The notes under the pieces are model-generated. The model made no database searches. It had not been told where the DNA came from and saw only the letters and a list, made by a program, of their open reading frames with translations. From Anastrepha obliqua (Eukaryota; Arthropoda; Insecta; Diptera; Tephritidae), in contig NC_072897.1 of assembly GCF_027943255.1 (NCBI RefSeq), forward strand, positions 18,972,044 to 19,036,043: a stretch of 64,000 bases of DNA, written 5' to 3'. Made by a program: the position numbers and the translations under genes. Each line of letters begins with the position of its first letter. Positions within the stretch are counted from its first letter, which is position 1. Positions 19,790-29,021 of the stretch are shown one piece after another.

Positions 19790-21235
19790 AGCCCCCCTTT
19801 AAGATTGTTGCCGTCCTCGGTGACACTTAACTCCTTTACCAGTTCTTGCAATTTGATGGAAGATCTTCTCCGGTACCAACACTGATAGATGATGCCAATA
19901 CAGCCAAAGGCAAGGCTGAGTGTTACACCAACCATGAACCAGACTCTGGGAGTCCCTCCGGAAAACATATCGTCTCTTAACTTCTGAATTATATGCAGAT
20001 TGTGCTCATTCATCCTTTGTAACATTGGTGGGCTGAGCACTTGGTCGTGTCCTGTAATATTCAGCAATGGTGACGTCACGATGCCTGGACTCTTGTTTAC
20101 AACACCATTGTAGTTAATGTATGTGGTCTCGTTTATAGTCGCAATACGTTCAAATGTGATGAGATGTGTGCCTTCAATTGTCATCACTGGGCCGTCATCT
20201 ACTCTTACTCTTGCTGATAGTTCGTTGACAACGATTATTCCTTCGTCTAATAGGGTAATCGGTTCCAAGTGGCTTGGCTGTGTGTGGCATAACGCTGAAC
20301 CTCCGGAATGTAATCCGCTGGCGCATGTGTCATAAGCAGATTTCTTGCAGAACGTCGCAAAGTTGGTTGTAGCGCATTCTGTCACAGCTAGGACTCCATT
20401 GTCGCATTCAGCTACTATGTCGTCATGTACTTGCAGAATGGTGTTATTGTGGGCAACAGGATATATCATAACCTTCTTACAAATAGTCTTAACATTAGGA
20501 TATTCAATTATTATGTGGATTACTCTATTTGATTGAAATATTTTTATATTTGATACTGCCATTAAACTAACTATTGGGACCTCTGCGAGCTGTTCGGTAA
20601 AAATTGATTTTAAATCTTCGTGGTCGAGAATTGCGGGGTTTATGATGTTAGATTTGGCGAGCGTTATAGTGAGCATAAGGTTTTGGATTTCAGTGGTTAA
20701 CATTCTATTTCGTGCAAGTAAAGTTTCATACAAATGAGGAGAGTCTACGAACTCGCCTTTTTTTTCTTTAATTCATTTATTTACTGCATCAGTTAAAAGG
20801 TTAATTTGTTTCTGTGCTTCAGTGATTACTATTACTTGTCTGTTGTTTGATTCTATGAGCTCGGCTTCGGTAAGTTTAATCTTTTCTAAGTCTGATGCAT
20901 CAGGCGTACCTGCAACGATTTTTAAAGCTGTTCCTAGAAAGTCTAAACTTCTGGCCATTCTATGGTGTACCGTTAAGCTAGATAAAATATTCTGAATATG
21001 GTCGATATCTACATCTAACAATTTTCGCATGTGTGACTGAGGGAAAAGTTTTGATAATTTAATTGTATCATCTATAATGCTCACGAAATTAGATAAATTT
21101 GTAGAATGTCTCACGTAACTATGTTGTTCCCATACAAAAACGTTTCCGTCCAATATCGGAATGTAGCTTGCGTGCGAGAAATCGGTGATGCGTGCGTGAG
21201 TTGTGGATAAGAGTATGAGGGTCACTCCGATGAAC
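19753..21235 (-). pseudogene. env: Errantivirus envelope gene, interrupted by one stop
   Basis: The product would be a class of membrane-fusion glycoprotein related to baculovirus F proteins. The frame opens after a likely splice acceptor (CATACAG ending at 21236) and reads into a hydrophobic stretch (RFIGVTLILLS), so the start codon is probably in an upstream exon. A minimal furin-type RMAR site is followed by SLDFLG (near 20950). A TGA at 20773-20775 interrupts the frame; the same frame continues to 19753. A membrane segment (VWFMVGVTLSLAFGCIGIIY) lies about 63 residues before the end, followed by a basic tail (YRRRSSIK). The last codons lie inside the 3' LTR. Read-through apart, this copy yields no full envelope. 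Confidence 0.88.
19790..19800 (-). other. Polypurine tract
   Basis: On the minus strand AAAGGGGGGCT directly precedes the 3' LTR, the place where plus-strand DNA synthesis is primed. The env frame reads through it. Confidence 0.85.
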
Positions 21236-21302
21236 CTGTATGAAATGATTAAACTGAATTGTAGTAACTATCTGTAAGAATCTTATGCGTTATGACCTAT
21301 GT

Positions 21303-24300
21303 TTACCTCACATTGTCCTTATGGACCACCCTCCCCTTAACAAGTATAGACGTTCCCAGGACTACTTGTACGGCGCCCTCTGTGCACAAGGGAGATAGTT
21401 TGTTACCTAATCTTTTGTTATTTTTGAGGTAAACTTTTTCTCCTACATCAAACATCCTGTTCTGTCTGTTCGGGTTGCATCTAGCTAATTGATCTTGCTG
21501 AGCTTTTATTAGTCGATCTTTGAGTTTTGGCTTAATTTCGTCCGGTATAGAGTGAATTACATCGAGTGGTTTTTGTTCTGTTACTGAATGTATGGTTTTA
21601 TTATATTCTATTGTTGCTCTCATGATAGCCTGAACTGTATCGCTAACTTTTTTATCCAACTTTAAACACCTTGCGATTTCTATTAATGTACTGTGGAAAC
21701 GTTCCGCTTGCCCATTGGAACAGCTATGTAATGGGGGGGCGTTTACAATGTCAATGTTAAAATGATTTTTTAACAATGAAGTGATCGTTTCGGAATTAAA
21801 CGCTGGCTCATTGTGGCAATAGACGGTTTTTGTGTTTGGAAATGTATTAATTATAAGTAAAATGGGGTTAACAATATCGACTATTGATCTAGAAGGTAAG
21901 GGCTGGACGACGGTGAATTTGGAAAATTTATCGATGCAAGTCAGGAAAAGTTTCTGATCGGTAGAAAATATGTCAATGTGTAACATTTCTCCGACAAATG
22001 AGGGAATTGGCGTCTTCCCGAGTTCTTGTTTTTTGGGGTGTCGGTCGTACTTGGCGATAGCGCAAACTTTGCAATTTAGTACAACCTCGTTAGCCAATTT
22101 AGTCATTTTTGGGAAGTAGTAGTCCCGAAGTATCTGTTTTACGTTTTCTTGTGCCGCTCTGTGCGCACGATTATGTTCGGTGTTGACTATTTCTACCTGT
22201 TCGTCTTTGTTAGTGATGTCTGACACTATTCTTTTGCAATGCCAGAATTTGGTTGTCGGGAAAATTGAAACCAGCTCATGTTGAAATGCAGCTAAAGTTG
22301 TGAGTTCGCAATAAAACGCGTTTACAACATCGGGGTTCACAGCAAGTTTTAATGTTTCTATGAGATTAATTTTATCTGTAAATTGAATTAAGTGACGGGT
22401 TTTTTTGCCAAATAGAATAAGTCTTCGATGCAACGAATAACGTGATTCTTCCAAAGTTATCTGATTTCTATAACAATTTAGGGGGTTATCAGTTGTTTGT
22501 ATAGTGTATGTAAGGGATACCTCACTGTGAATAGTGGCTATGTCTGATTGCGTTTCGTCTTCGAGAGCGTTAAGCTCTTGCCTAGATAAGGCATCTGCGA
22601 CAAAGTTTTCTTTCCCTGGCTTGTAATGCAATTGGGCGCTATGTTGTTCAATAAACGCCTTCCACCTCTTGATTTTCGCATTCGTATTTTTCTCAGACAC
22701 TGCGAACGTGAGAGGTTGATGATCTGTAAATATATGTAGCTCTCTTGTACCGTAAAGGTAATTCTGCAGTTTGCCGAGGGCCCATACAATCGCCAACAAC
22801 TCTCTTTCGTTGGTAGCATAGTGAGTTTCGCACGTTTTTAGCGTTCGGGAGATCATGGTGATGGGTCTACCGCCTTGAGATAATACTGCTCCAATGCCAT
22901 TTGCAGAAGCATCTGTAGTCAAGTCAAAAGGTCTTTTGAAATCAGGGTACATGAGCATAACATCTTCTGATGCTAGTATGTTTCTCAATCGGTTAAAAGC
23001 GTCGCGTTGAGATTCGTCAAATTGGACTGCTACTTTCCTAGACATGTGTTTGCTTACAGTGCCGTTTTCGCCTTTTAGTATATTAGTCAAGGGTCTTGCT
23101 ATGGCTGCAAAGTCTTTGATAAACACCCTATAGTAGCTGGCTAGGCCTAGAAAAGATCTCAGAGAGTATAAATTTTTTGGTTCAATGTACTCTTGGATCG
23201 CCTTGACTTTTTCTGGGTCTGTTTTTGCTCCCTCGCTAGTAACAATGAAGATTCTCATGTTAGCATCGCAAAGTTGCTGAAGTATTATATCGATATGGCG
23301 GACGTGGTCTGCGGCATTTTCAGAGAAGATAATTACGTCATCCACATAGACATAACATATCTTTCCGATCTGCTCTCGCAAGATATCGTCGATTGCTCTT
23401 TGAAAAATGCTTCCCGCATTTTTTAGACCAAAGGGCAAACGACAGAATTCGTATTTTCCGCCATTTATCGAGAAGGATGTCTTTTCACGATCGTCCTCCG
23501 CTAGGTAAATCTGGTGGTATCCGGATTTAAGATCCAGTGTGGTAAAAAACTTAGCCTTTCCGAGGTTAGCTAAGATTACCTGGATACTCGGCATCGGATA
23601 TCGGTCGGCGATGGTCTTCTCATTTAGTTTTCTAAAGTCAATGACCAGCCGTTTATTCTTATTTCCGTTGGAATCTATTCCTTTCTTATCAACAACCCAG
23701 ACTGGGCTATTATACGTAGATCTTAATGGCCTTATGATGCCATCTTTCAACAGCTGTGCGACTTCGTTGTTTACAAAATCTGACACGCCTACTGGGTATG
23801 GATAGGGCTTTGAATATACTTCCTTATTGTCTACAGTCCGGATCCTGGCGACGACTGGAGTATTGTAAGGCAGTGCCTCGTTAGAGGTCGCGAATGCACT
23901 AATTCTCTTCAGTATCATTTTCTTGAATTCGCCTTTTACGGAATTTGGGACTACGATATCATCGACACGTGTAAAGTTCACGTTATCGCACGGATGGTGA
24001 TTGAGTATTTCCGAAGTATTACCGTAGTTTATGCTGTTTTCCATCAGGTCAATAGTTACCCCCGCCTGCGTGAGCAGATCGAAGCCTATTATAGCATCAA
24101 AGGTGTCAAGGGTATCTAATATGAAAAACGTGGCAACTTTCCCAAAAATGACTATTGAACATTTTTTTTGAATTTTACTGGACCCATGAATGGAGTTCAC
24201 AGTAAAAGGGGTGTCGACTGGTGTTACGTTTTTTAACTCCTTTACGGGTTTAATGTAACTTTTTGCCGCCCCGGTGTCGATAAGAATCTTTAATGTTTTG

Positions 24301-24342
24301 CCAGCCAATTGACGCTCGACGAACGGCAATCGGGAACGACCT
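21303..24342 (-). CDS. pol: Errantivirus pol polyprotein (PR-RT-RNaseH-IN), likely defective
   Basis: About 1,010 codons, entered by -1 frameshift from gag, with no ATG at its start. Protease: LIDTGAAKSYI near residue 20. RT: LPFGLKNAGSIFQ and the catalytic YVYVDDVIIF near residue 326. RNase H: DLTTDASANGIGAVLSQ and TDHQPL. Integrase: an H-rich/CKVC zinc region (KVCAIAKYDRHP), LHIDIF with the first Asp, NGQAERFHST with the Glu. Two oddities: after DANMRI (near 23250) the stretch of about 16-18 residues that usually precedes the FIV(T)S-G-KTDPEKV segment is absent, in frame; and the second integrase Asp position reads YCHNEPAF (His codon 21813-21815). Both predict loss of function although the frame is open. 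Confidence 0.9.
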
Positions 24343-25657
24343 CTAAAAAATTTAATAAATCGTTGTCCTCGGGTTCGCCACTTTCGTCATCTATTTCAGC
24401 ACGCGCAGTTTCGGCCATTTCTTCGTATTCTTTCTCATCTTGGGTAGGCGCTCGTTGCGTAATATTGTTAATCTTTTGACGCCTATAGCCTGACGTGCGT
24501 TCTGAAGTGTTATGCCTTTTCCGAGCCCCGTCTTGTGTAGAATAGCCCTGTGGCTTTCCCCAATTGGTCTGTTGTCTTAACTTGGACATCGAAGGATCAA
24601 CGTCCATGGGTTGAGCCTGATACTTTGATTGTGGCTCTTTGTCATTCGCTAGCGTTTTAGAGTCAGCTTGCTGTGCCCTGCTTTGGCCTTGATTTCCCAC
24701 AAAATGTGGATTTCTTTCCTGGCCCCTGCCTTGTCTAGCTTGGTTACGATTGCCAAATCTAGTATTATCGCCGCTATGGTTTCTTTCTTCAATTACTTTA
24801 GCATAAGATGCAGCAAATGCGCTTCTTTCGATGCTATTTTCAGCCTCACGGGCCACTGCTAATGCAGATGGCAAATCCTTGGGCTTCGCTGGGATTACTA
24901 AAGATTTTAGGGGCCTCCTAAGTCCTGCCATGAAAGCGTGTAGTGCATCGTCTCTAATTTCTGCACAAAGAATGGACGCAGCTTGCTCGTCATGAGTCAT
25001 TACTATTTTATTTGTGACCAGAGTGAGCTTCTTTTCTACCTCATCGTAATATTCCATTAAGTTTAGGTCACCCTGCCTAACCAGTTCTAGTTGCTGCCTA
25101 AGTACGCGCAAGGAGGTTTTGTCTGCGTACGAGCAGTCGAGCCTAGCGATAATGGCGTCAAAATTTAGCACTGTATTGTGCGACGTAAGGATGGCACGAG
25201 CTGGACCAGTTACTTTGTTTTTTAAAATGGCCACAGCCTCGTAATGCGCCTCGCTGCCTACGTATCTTTTGAAAATCTCATATGCGTCTATAGCCGCCTG
25301 TCGCCACGACACGTATTCCTCATGATTTCCATTGAAGCTAGGCACTGATTTTACAATGTCTAACTTCACCTCACATCGCACACTAGGGTCAATTGTTACT
25401 CTCTGGTATGTTTCAACTTGTGGGGTCTCTATTCTTAACGCATTAACCTGACCTCTAACTGTTTCAAGTTCCGCTCGGAACTCGTCTTTTAGTCTCCTCT
25501 CTTGTTCGAGGAGCGCACTGTTTACCGCACCTTCTATTAACGCTTTTAGTAATGCCGGCTCCATTCCTAATTGACCGTTTCTTCCTGGCCTAAATCCTAT
25601 TTCTTGCTCTTCGTCACTGTCGTACTTTATCTTTATATTTCTATAAGCCCAAGTCAT
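24290..25657 (-). CDS. gag: Errantivirus gag polyprotein
   Basis: 455 codons from ATG 25657 (MTWAYRNIKIKYDSDEEQE); the open frame extends a little upstream but only from a non-ATG codon. The capsid-like core (about residues 90-280) contains VPSFNGNHEEYVSWRQAAID and RAILTSH. The C-terminal third is Arg/Gln-rich (RNQARQGRGQER) with no CCHC knuckle, as in gypsy Gag. It forms the particle shell that packages the genomic RNA. It overlaps pol by about 50 bp. No stop or frameshift was seen. Confidence 0.9.
   Translation of the reverse strand: MTWAYRNIKIKYDSDEEQEIGFRPGRNGQLGMEPALLKALIEGAVNSALLEQERRLKDEFRAELETVRGQVNALRIETPQVETYQRVTIDPSVRCEVKLDIVKSVPSFNGNHEEYVSWRQAAIDAYEIFKRYVGSEAHYEAVAILKNKVTGPARAILTSHNTVLNFDAIIARLDCSYADKTSLRVLRQQLELVRQGDLNLMEYYDEVEKKLTLVTNKIVMTHDEQAASILCAEIRDDALHAFMAGLRRPLKSLVIPAKPKDLPSALAVAREAENSIERSAFAASYAKVIEERNHSGDNTRFGNRNQARQGRGQERNPHFVGNQGQSRAQQADSKTLANDKEPQSKYQAQPMDVDPSMSKLRQQTNWGKPQGYSTQDGARKRHNTSERTSGYRRQKINNITQRAPTQDEKEYEEMAETARAEIDDESGEPEDNDLLNFLEVVPDCRSSSVNWLAKH
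24344..24350 (-). promoter_or_regulatory. Programmed -1 ribosomal frameshift site gag/pol
   Basis: On the minus strand the gag frame reads AAT TTT TTA, containing the U UUU UUA slippery heptamer. A -1 shift here leads into the open pol frame. The downstream stimulatory structure was not worked out. Confidence 0.8.
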
Positions 25658-25923
25658 GAGCAGCCAATGAAGCGAAAATATCAACTTGTTTCTCTTTTTT
25701 TTTTTTCAACAAAAAAACTGCACTTGCACGTCAATAATTTCGCGACTATACCGTAATGCTCACTTTCGCATTGCCAATTTATTCACAATTTTTTTATTTA
25801 AAATAGTTTTTCATCAATACTTTTTCTAATTTTTACCGAACATTCACTTACATGTTCTTGTTTAGGGCCATGGTGTTCCTAACTTAATAGATATCGCAAG
25901 ATTATCTAATTCCAGTTTTAACT

Positions 25924-25936
25924 CTGTTGGGCGCCA
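25924..25936 (-). other. Primer-binding site
   Basis: Right inside the 5' LTR the minus strand reads TGGCGCCCAAC (the first T being the last LTR base), the complement of a tRNA-Lys 3' end as described for gypsy. Confidence 0.8.
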
Positions 25937-26491
25937 GTTATATGTGGTCCACTTTCCCTCTGGAGCAGTGATGATGCCTTGGTCCAGTGGCGGGTGTTGC
26001 TGACACGTCTCAGCTACTTCTTGATTCTAATTAGCTTTAGGATGTTTAGGTTGGGAGACTTGACTTCGTCCCCTTTGTTGGACTATTGGCCTTGTGGCTC
26101 AACAGTGTAAATCAATACATCAAATATTAACGGCGGCGTGCCGGAGTAAAGTCAATCGTTCTTTATTAAACAATTGTCTGGACAAAACTGATTATAAGAA
26201 TGGAATGCATAAAAGACTAAAGCTAAGTACATAAATGGAAATATGAATCTAAACCTAAATACATAATAAGTACATAAAGATCATGCCATGGGTTTGTGGT
26301 CTGTAAAACCGACTCAGCATATTTCCGATCAGAATTCCAACGCTTGCGACACAACAGAAACGGCTGGCCGTTGCTCCGACTCACATTATTTTGTTTATGT
26401 TGCATATGTGGTCGGGTTCAGCGACATTGTTTGCGCGCGGGTTGCTCGGTGAATTCATTGCGAGGCACGTTCGATGATTTGGCTGTTAACT
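25936..26491 (-). repeat. Errantivirus 5' LTR
   Basis: 556 bp, AGTTAAC...ATATAACT on the minus strand. It includes the segment absent from the 3' LTR (26152-26215), with an AATCAGTTTTG initiator-like site and AATAAAG, probable transcription start and poly(A) signal. Confidence 0.9.
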
Positions 26492-26497
26492 TACATA

Positions 26498-26770
26498 CAA
26501 TTACGCGCAATTTTCATAAAAAAACCAAAAAGAACAAATCTGTAAACATGCATACAAATCATATGGACATATCAAATGAACAAATCTGTTCTGTACGCAA
26601 GCAAATGTAAGCTAATGTAAACTACATTTTTTTACACTTGCGTATCACTCTCTCCCTCTCATTTCTCTCCGGCAGCCATATTAATTAATTTCCTACTGTT
26701 AACTTGTGCTGATTTCATTTTCTTACCCGTGTATTGTTAGAGCCCAAAATGAGGAACGGGCCGGGACTGC
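26498..26770. other. Right interior of element B
   Basis: Non-coding. It contains the ACTGTTAACTTG subterminal motif (26694-26708) in inverted orientation to the left end. Confidence 0.5.
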
Positions 26771-26797
26771 GCCTTCTCTATGAATTTACGTTCTCTG

Positions 26798-27041
26798 CCA
26801 AAAGTGCAAACCGATGAGTGTGCAACGTTCTCCGCGAACAGTGTGCGTTCACTCAGCCAGCACTTATGGCAGCAGCTTTCCGTCACACTGATCAACAATT
26901 GGTGTAGAGACACTCAAATTGTCGAATTCGCTGAAATCATAGTAACGGGACCGCGATAGGCGCCATCTCACTATTCTCTCGTGGTTTTTACTCATGTTGC
27001 TTCGTTGCTATCTGAACAACGACTAATAGGACGAGTATCTA
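26798..27041. other. Spacer between P elements B and C
   Basis: 244 bp with no recognisable coding or repeat content, beginning with B's target duplication. Confidence 0.5.
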
Positions 27042-27482
27042 CAGAGAACGTTAATTTATAAAGAAGTCTCACGAGCTACGAATAGTGTGAATTGTCAAAA
27101 ATGAAGTGAAACCGCGAAGACTTTTTCATCTCGCTCAACTCGACAGCGGGGGAGTTCTTAACAGAGCTGATTACAGTGAATTATGTACAAGTACATTGGC
27201 TCCGCTCAGTTTTCGGTTTCTGTATGAAATCAAACTGACGAATGCCGACGGCATTTGGCAAAGAATTTCCTTGTGCATTTCTATGTTCCCTTGAGAAACG
27301 TAATTTTATTCACTTTATATTTTCAAACAAATACAATTATGAAATTATGCGCCAACATTCATCACTTTTGGTTTGTTGATTTAATCTAAAAAGAAGAATA
27401 TAAACAAAATACAGTATAAAACGTCCTCTCATTTCGTTGTGTTGGTTTTAGTAAATTTAAAACTTCATAACTTCAAGGTCTA

Positions 27483-27991
27483 TGAATAAGTTCGTGCGGT
27501 TTTTTTTCGAAATTTGAATTTCGGATCATTCCCATGACTTTTAAACGTTTGGAAATGGTTGATTGATCAACTCCCAAAGTTTTTGCAACCTCTTCTTGCG
27601 TTTGAGCCGGATCTTGATCGAGCAATTCCTCCAATTCGGTATCCATGAACTTTGGCGGCGCGGCCAAAATCACCACTTTTAAAGCGTGCAAACCACTTCT
27701 GGCACGTTCGCTCAGCTAGAGCATGCTCACCATAAACTTCCACCAAGATACGATGACTTTCGGCTGCTTTTTTCTTCATATTAAAGAATTCCCCGCACAA
27801 ACACATTATTTGGCACGAAATTCGACATTTTCAAGTGTGGTAAAAATATTGTTGTTTACGCTTCAAATAAAAAACTTATACTGACGTTTGTGCCTTACGA
27901 CAGTAGCTCTCCAATGAATGTTTGGAAATGTGGATCGATGGAATAATAATCAAGTTACGCCATCTGTTGTAAAACCGCACGAACTTATCCA
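27483..27991 (-). mobile_element. mariner deletion derivative next to the array
   Basis: Ends TGAATAAGTTCGTGCGGTTT and AAAACCGCACGAACTTATCCA are inverted repeats, flanked by TA (27481-27482; 27992-27993). It is 509 bp long. The minus-strand transposase starts at ATG 27828 (MSNFVPNNVFVRG), then with frame changes reads NMKKKAAESHRILVEVYGEH, AERTCQKWFARFKSGDF and LEELLDQDPAQTQEEVAKTL up to KRLKVMGMI. The whole catalytic domain is deleted. The mariner type differs from that in the array monomers. Confidence 0.85.
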
Positions 27992-27996
27992 TAGAC

Positions 27997-28084
27997 CAAA
28001 TTTGATGAAAATCTTTACTAAATTATCGAGTAAAATTATTTTTAGACAAGAATTCAAAGAGCATATTGGTATATTGATGAATAT
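27997..28084. repeat. P-element-derived part of the first monomer
   Basis: Aligns to the reverse complement of 14371-14451 in element A, including the exact run ATTGGTATATTGATGAATAT (28065-28084; 14371-14390 reversed) plus TTTACTAA and TTTTAGACAA. The similarity stops after GATGAATAT, so the mariner or other DNA begins somewhere after 28084. The first unit has one difference from the rest (TAT for CAT near 28182). Confidence 0.75.
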
Positions 28085-28274
28085 TCTGCTCAAATATGAA
28101 CGATTCTTTATCAATAAAACGGTCCGCGTATGGCATATGGCAAAAATAAATTTTTTGTTGGATGGTAGGACTGTTATAAGCGTATATTGCAAATTTCAGC
28201 GTGATATGTCATATAGTTTGTTTTCTGTGCTACTATAAACAAGTTAAGCTCGAGTGTGTTTTTCGAATTTAGCG

Positions 28275-28985
28275 ATGGAAATTCAAGTTGAACAAAGAAT
28301 TTGTTTGAAATTTTGTTATTCCAACAAAATTTCGGCGTCAGACGCCTTAAAAATGTTGCAGACAACCTATGGGGACTCTGCTCTATCGCGTGCACGTGTT
28401 TTCCAGTGGTACAAATCGTTCAAAGAGGGCCGTACATCGGTTGAAAACTTGCCTCATGAACGTCGTCCAGCAACATCAGTAAACGACAAAAACATCGGAA
28501 AAGTAAAGGAAATTGTGCTTCAAAATCGCCGTGTGACCGAAAGAGAGATAGCTAGTGAGCTGAGCATATCAAATGGATCCGTTCATACTATTATTCATGA
28601 TGTCTTGGGCATGAGACGAGTGTCCGCGCGTCTTGTTCCAAAATTGTTGAATTTTCTTCAAAAAGAACAACGCAAAACTGTCGCTAAGGAAATGCTCGCC
28701 ATGACTGATACGGACATCCGGCACATCATAACTGGTGACGAGACAAATTTGATGAAAATCTTTACTAAATTATCGAGTAAAATTATTTTTAGACAAGAAT
28801 TCAAAGAGCATATTGGTATATTGATGAATATTCTGCTCAAATATGAACGATTCTTTATCAATAAAACGGTCCGCGTATGGCATATGGCAAAAATAAATTT
28901 TTTGTTGGATGGTAGGACTGTTATAAGCGTACATTGCAAATTTCAGCGTGATATGTCATATAGTTTGTTTTCTGTGCTACTATAA
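28275..28985 (+). CDS. Chimeric ORF of monomer 1: mariner DNA-binding region plus unrelated tail
   Basis: 236 codons from ATG 28275 (an upstream in-frame GTG is not a likely start). Residues 1 to about 157 are a mariner transposase N terminus: MEIQVEQRICLKFCYSNKIS, helix-turn-helix region with ARVFQWYKSFKEGRTSVENL, second HTH region with REIASELSISNGSVHTII, the LVPKLLNFLQKEQR linker, and IITGDET with the first catalytic Asp. The rest of the catalytic domain is missing. The roughly 79-residue tail (NLMKIFTKLSSKIIF... to SYSLFSVLL) is translation of the next monomer's P-derived and mariner 5' non-coding DNA and resembles no family I know. A protein would probably bind DNA but not transpose; expression is unproven. 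Confidence 0.7.
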   Translation: MEIQVEQRICLKFCYSNKISASDALKMLQTTYGDSALSRARVFQWYKSFKEGRTSVENLPHERRPATSVNDKNIGKVKEIVLQNRRVTEREIASELSISNGSVHTIIHDVLGMRRVSARLVPKLLNFLQKEQRKTVAKEMLAMTDTDIRHIITGDETNLMKIFTKLSSKIIFRQEFKEHIGILMNILLKYERFFINKTVRVWHMAKINFLLDGRTVISVHCKFQRDMSYSLFSVLL

Positions 28986-29021
28986 ACAAGTTAAGCTCGA
29001 GTGTGTTTTTCGAATTTAGCG

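Larger units (their letters stand above)
19298..26491 (-). mobile_element. Gypsy-type endogenous retrovirus (errantivirus), defective
   Basis: 7.2 kb on the minus strand: 5' LTR (25936-26491), primer-binding site, gag, pol by -1 frameshift, env, polypurine tract, 3' LTR (19298-19789). LTR ends read AGTTAAC...ATATAACT, the AGT...ACT type of gypsy relatives. The target duplication is TACA (19294-19297; 26492-26495), fitting the TAYA preference of gypsy-like elements. It sits in P element B. Apart from one 64-bp deletion the LTRs differ by what looks like a single substitution, so the insertion is recent. It carries independent lesions in RT, integrase, env and the 3' LTR, so this copy is probably not autonomous. 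Confidence 0.92.
14823..26797. mobile_element. P-superfamily element B (12 kb with nested insertions)
   Basis: Terminal inverted repeats of 27 bp with one mismatch begin CAGAGAACGTAAATT (14823-14849; 26771-26797). A 7-bp direct repeat CCAAAAG flanks it (14816-14822; 26798-26804). Subterminal AGTTAACAG motifs lie near both ends (14904; reverse complement 26696-26706). Inside are a P-type transposase remnant (18424-18872, minus), two hAT MITEs and an errantivirus. Removing those leaves roughly 3.4 kb, a plausible size for a P-type element. Confidence 0.8.

Noticed and set aside
22538..24862. Other-frame ORFs over gag and pol
   Set aside because: Shadows of the retroviral frames.
28334..28346. 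GGCGTCAGACGCC palindrome in each monomer as a CENP-B-type box
   Set aside because: It lies in codons of the mariner frame and does not match the CENP-B box; no evidence of binding.
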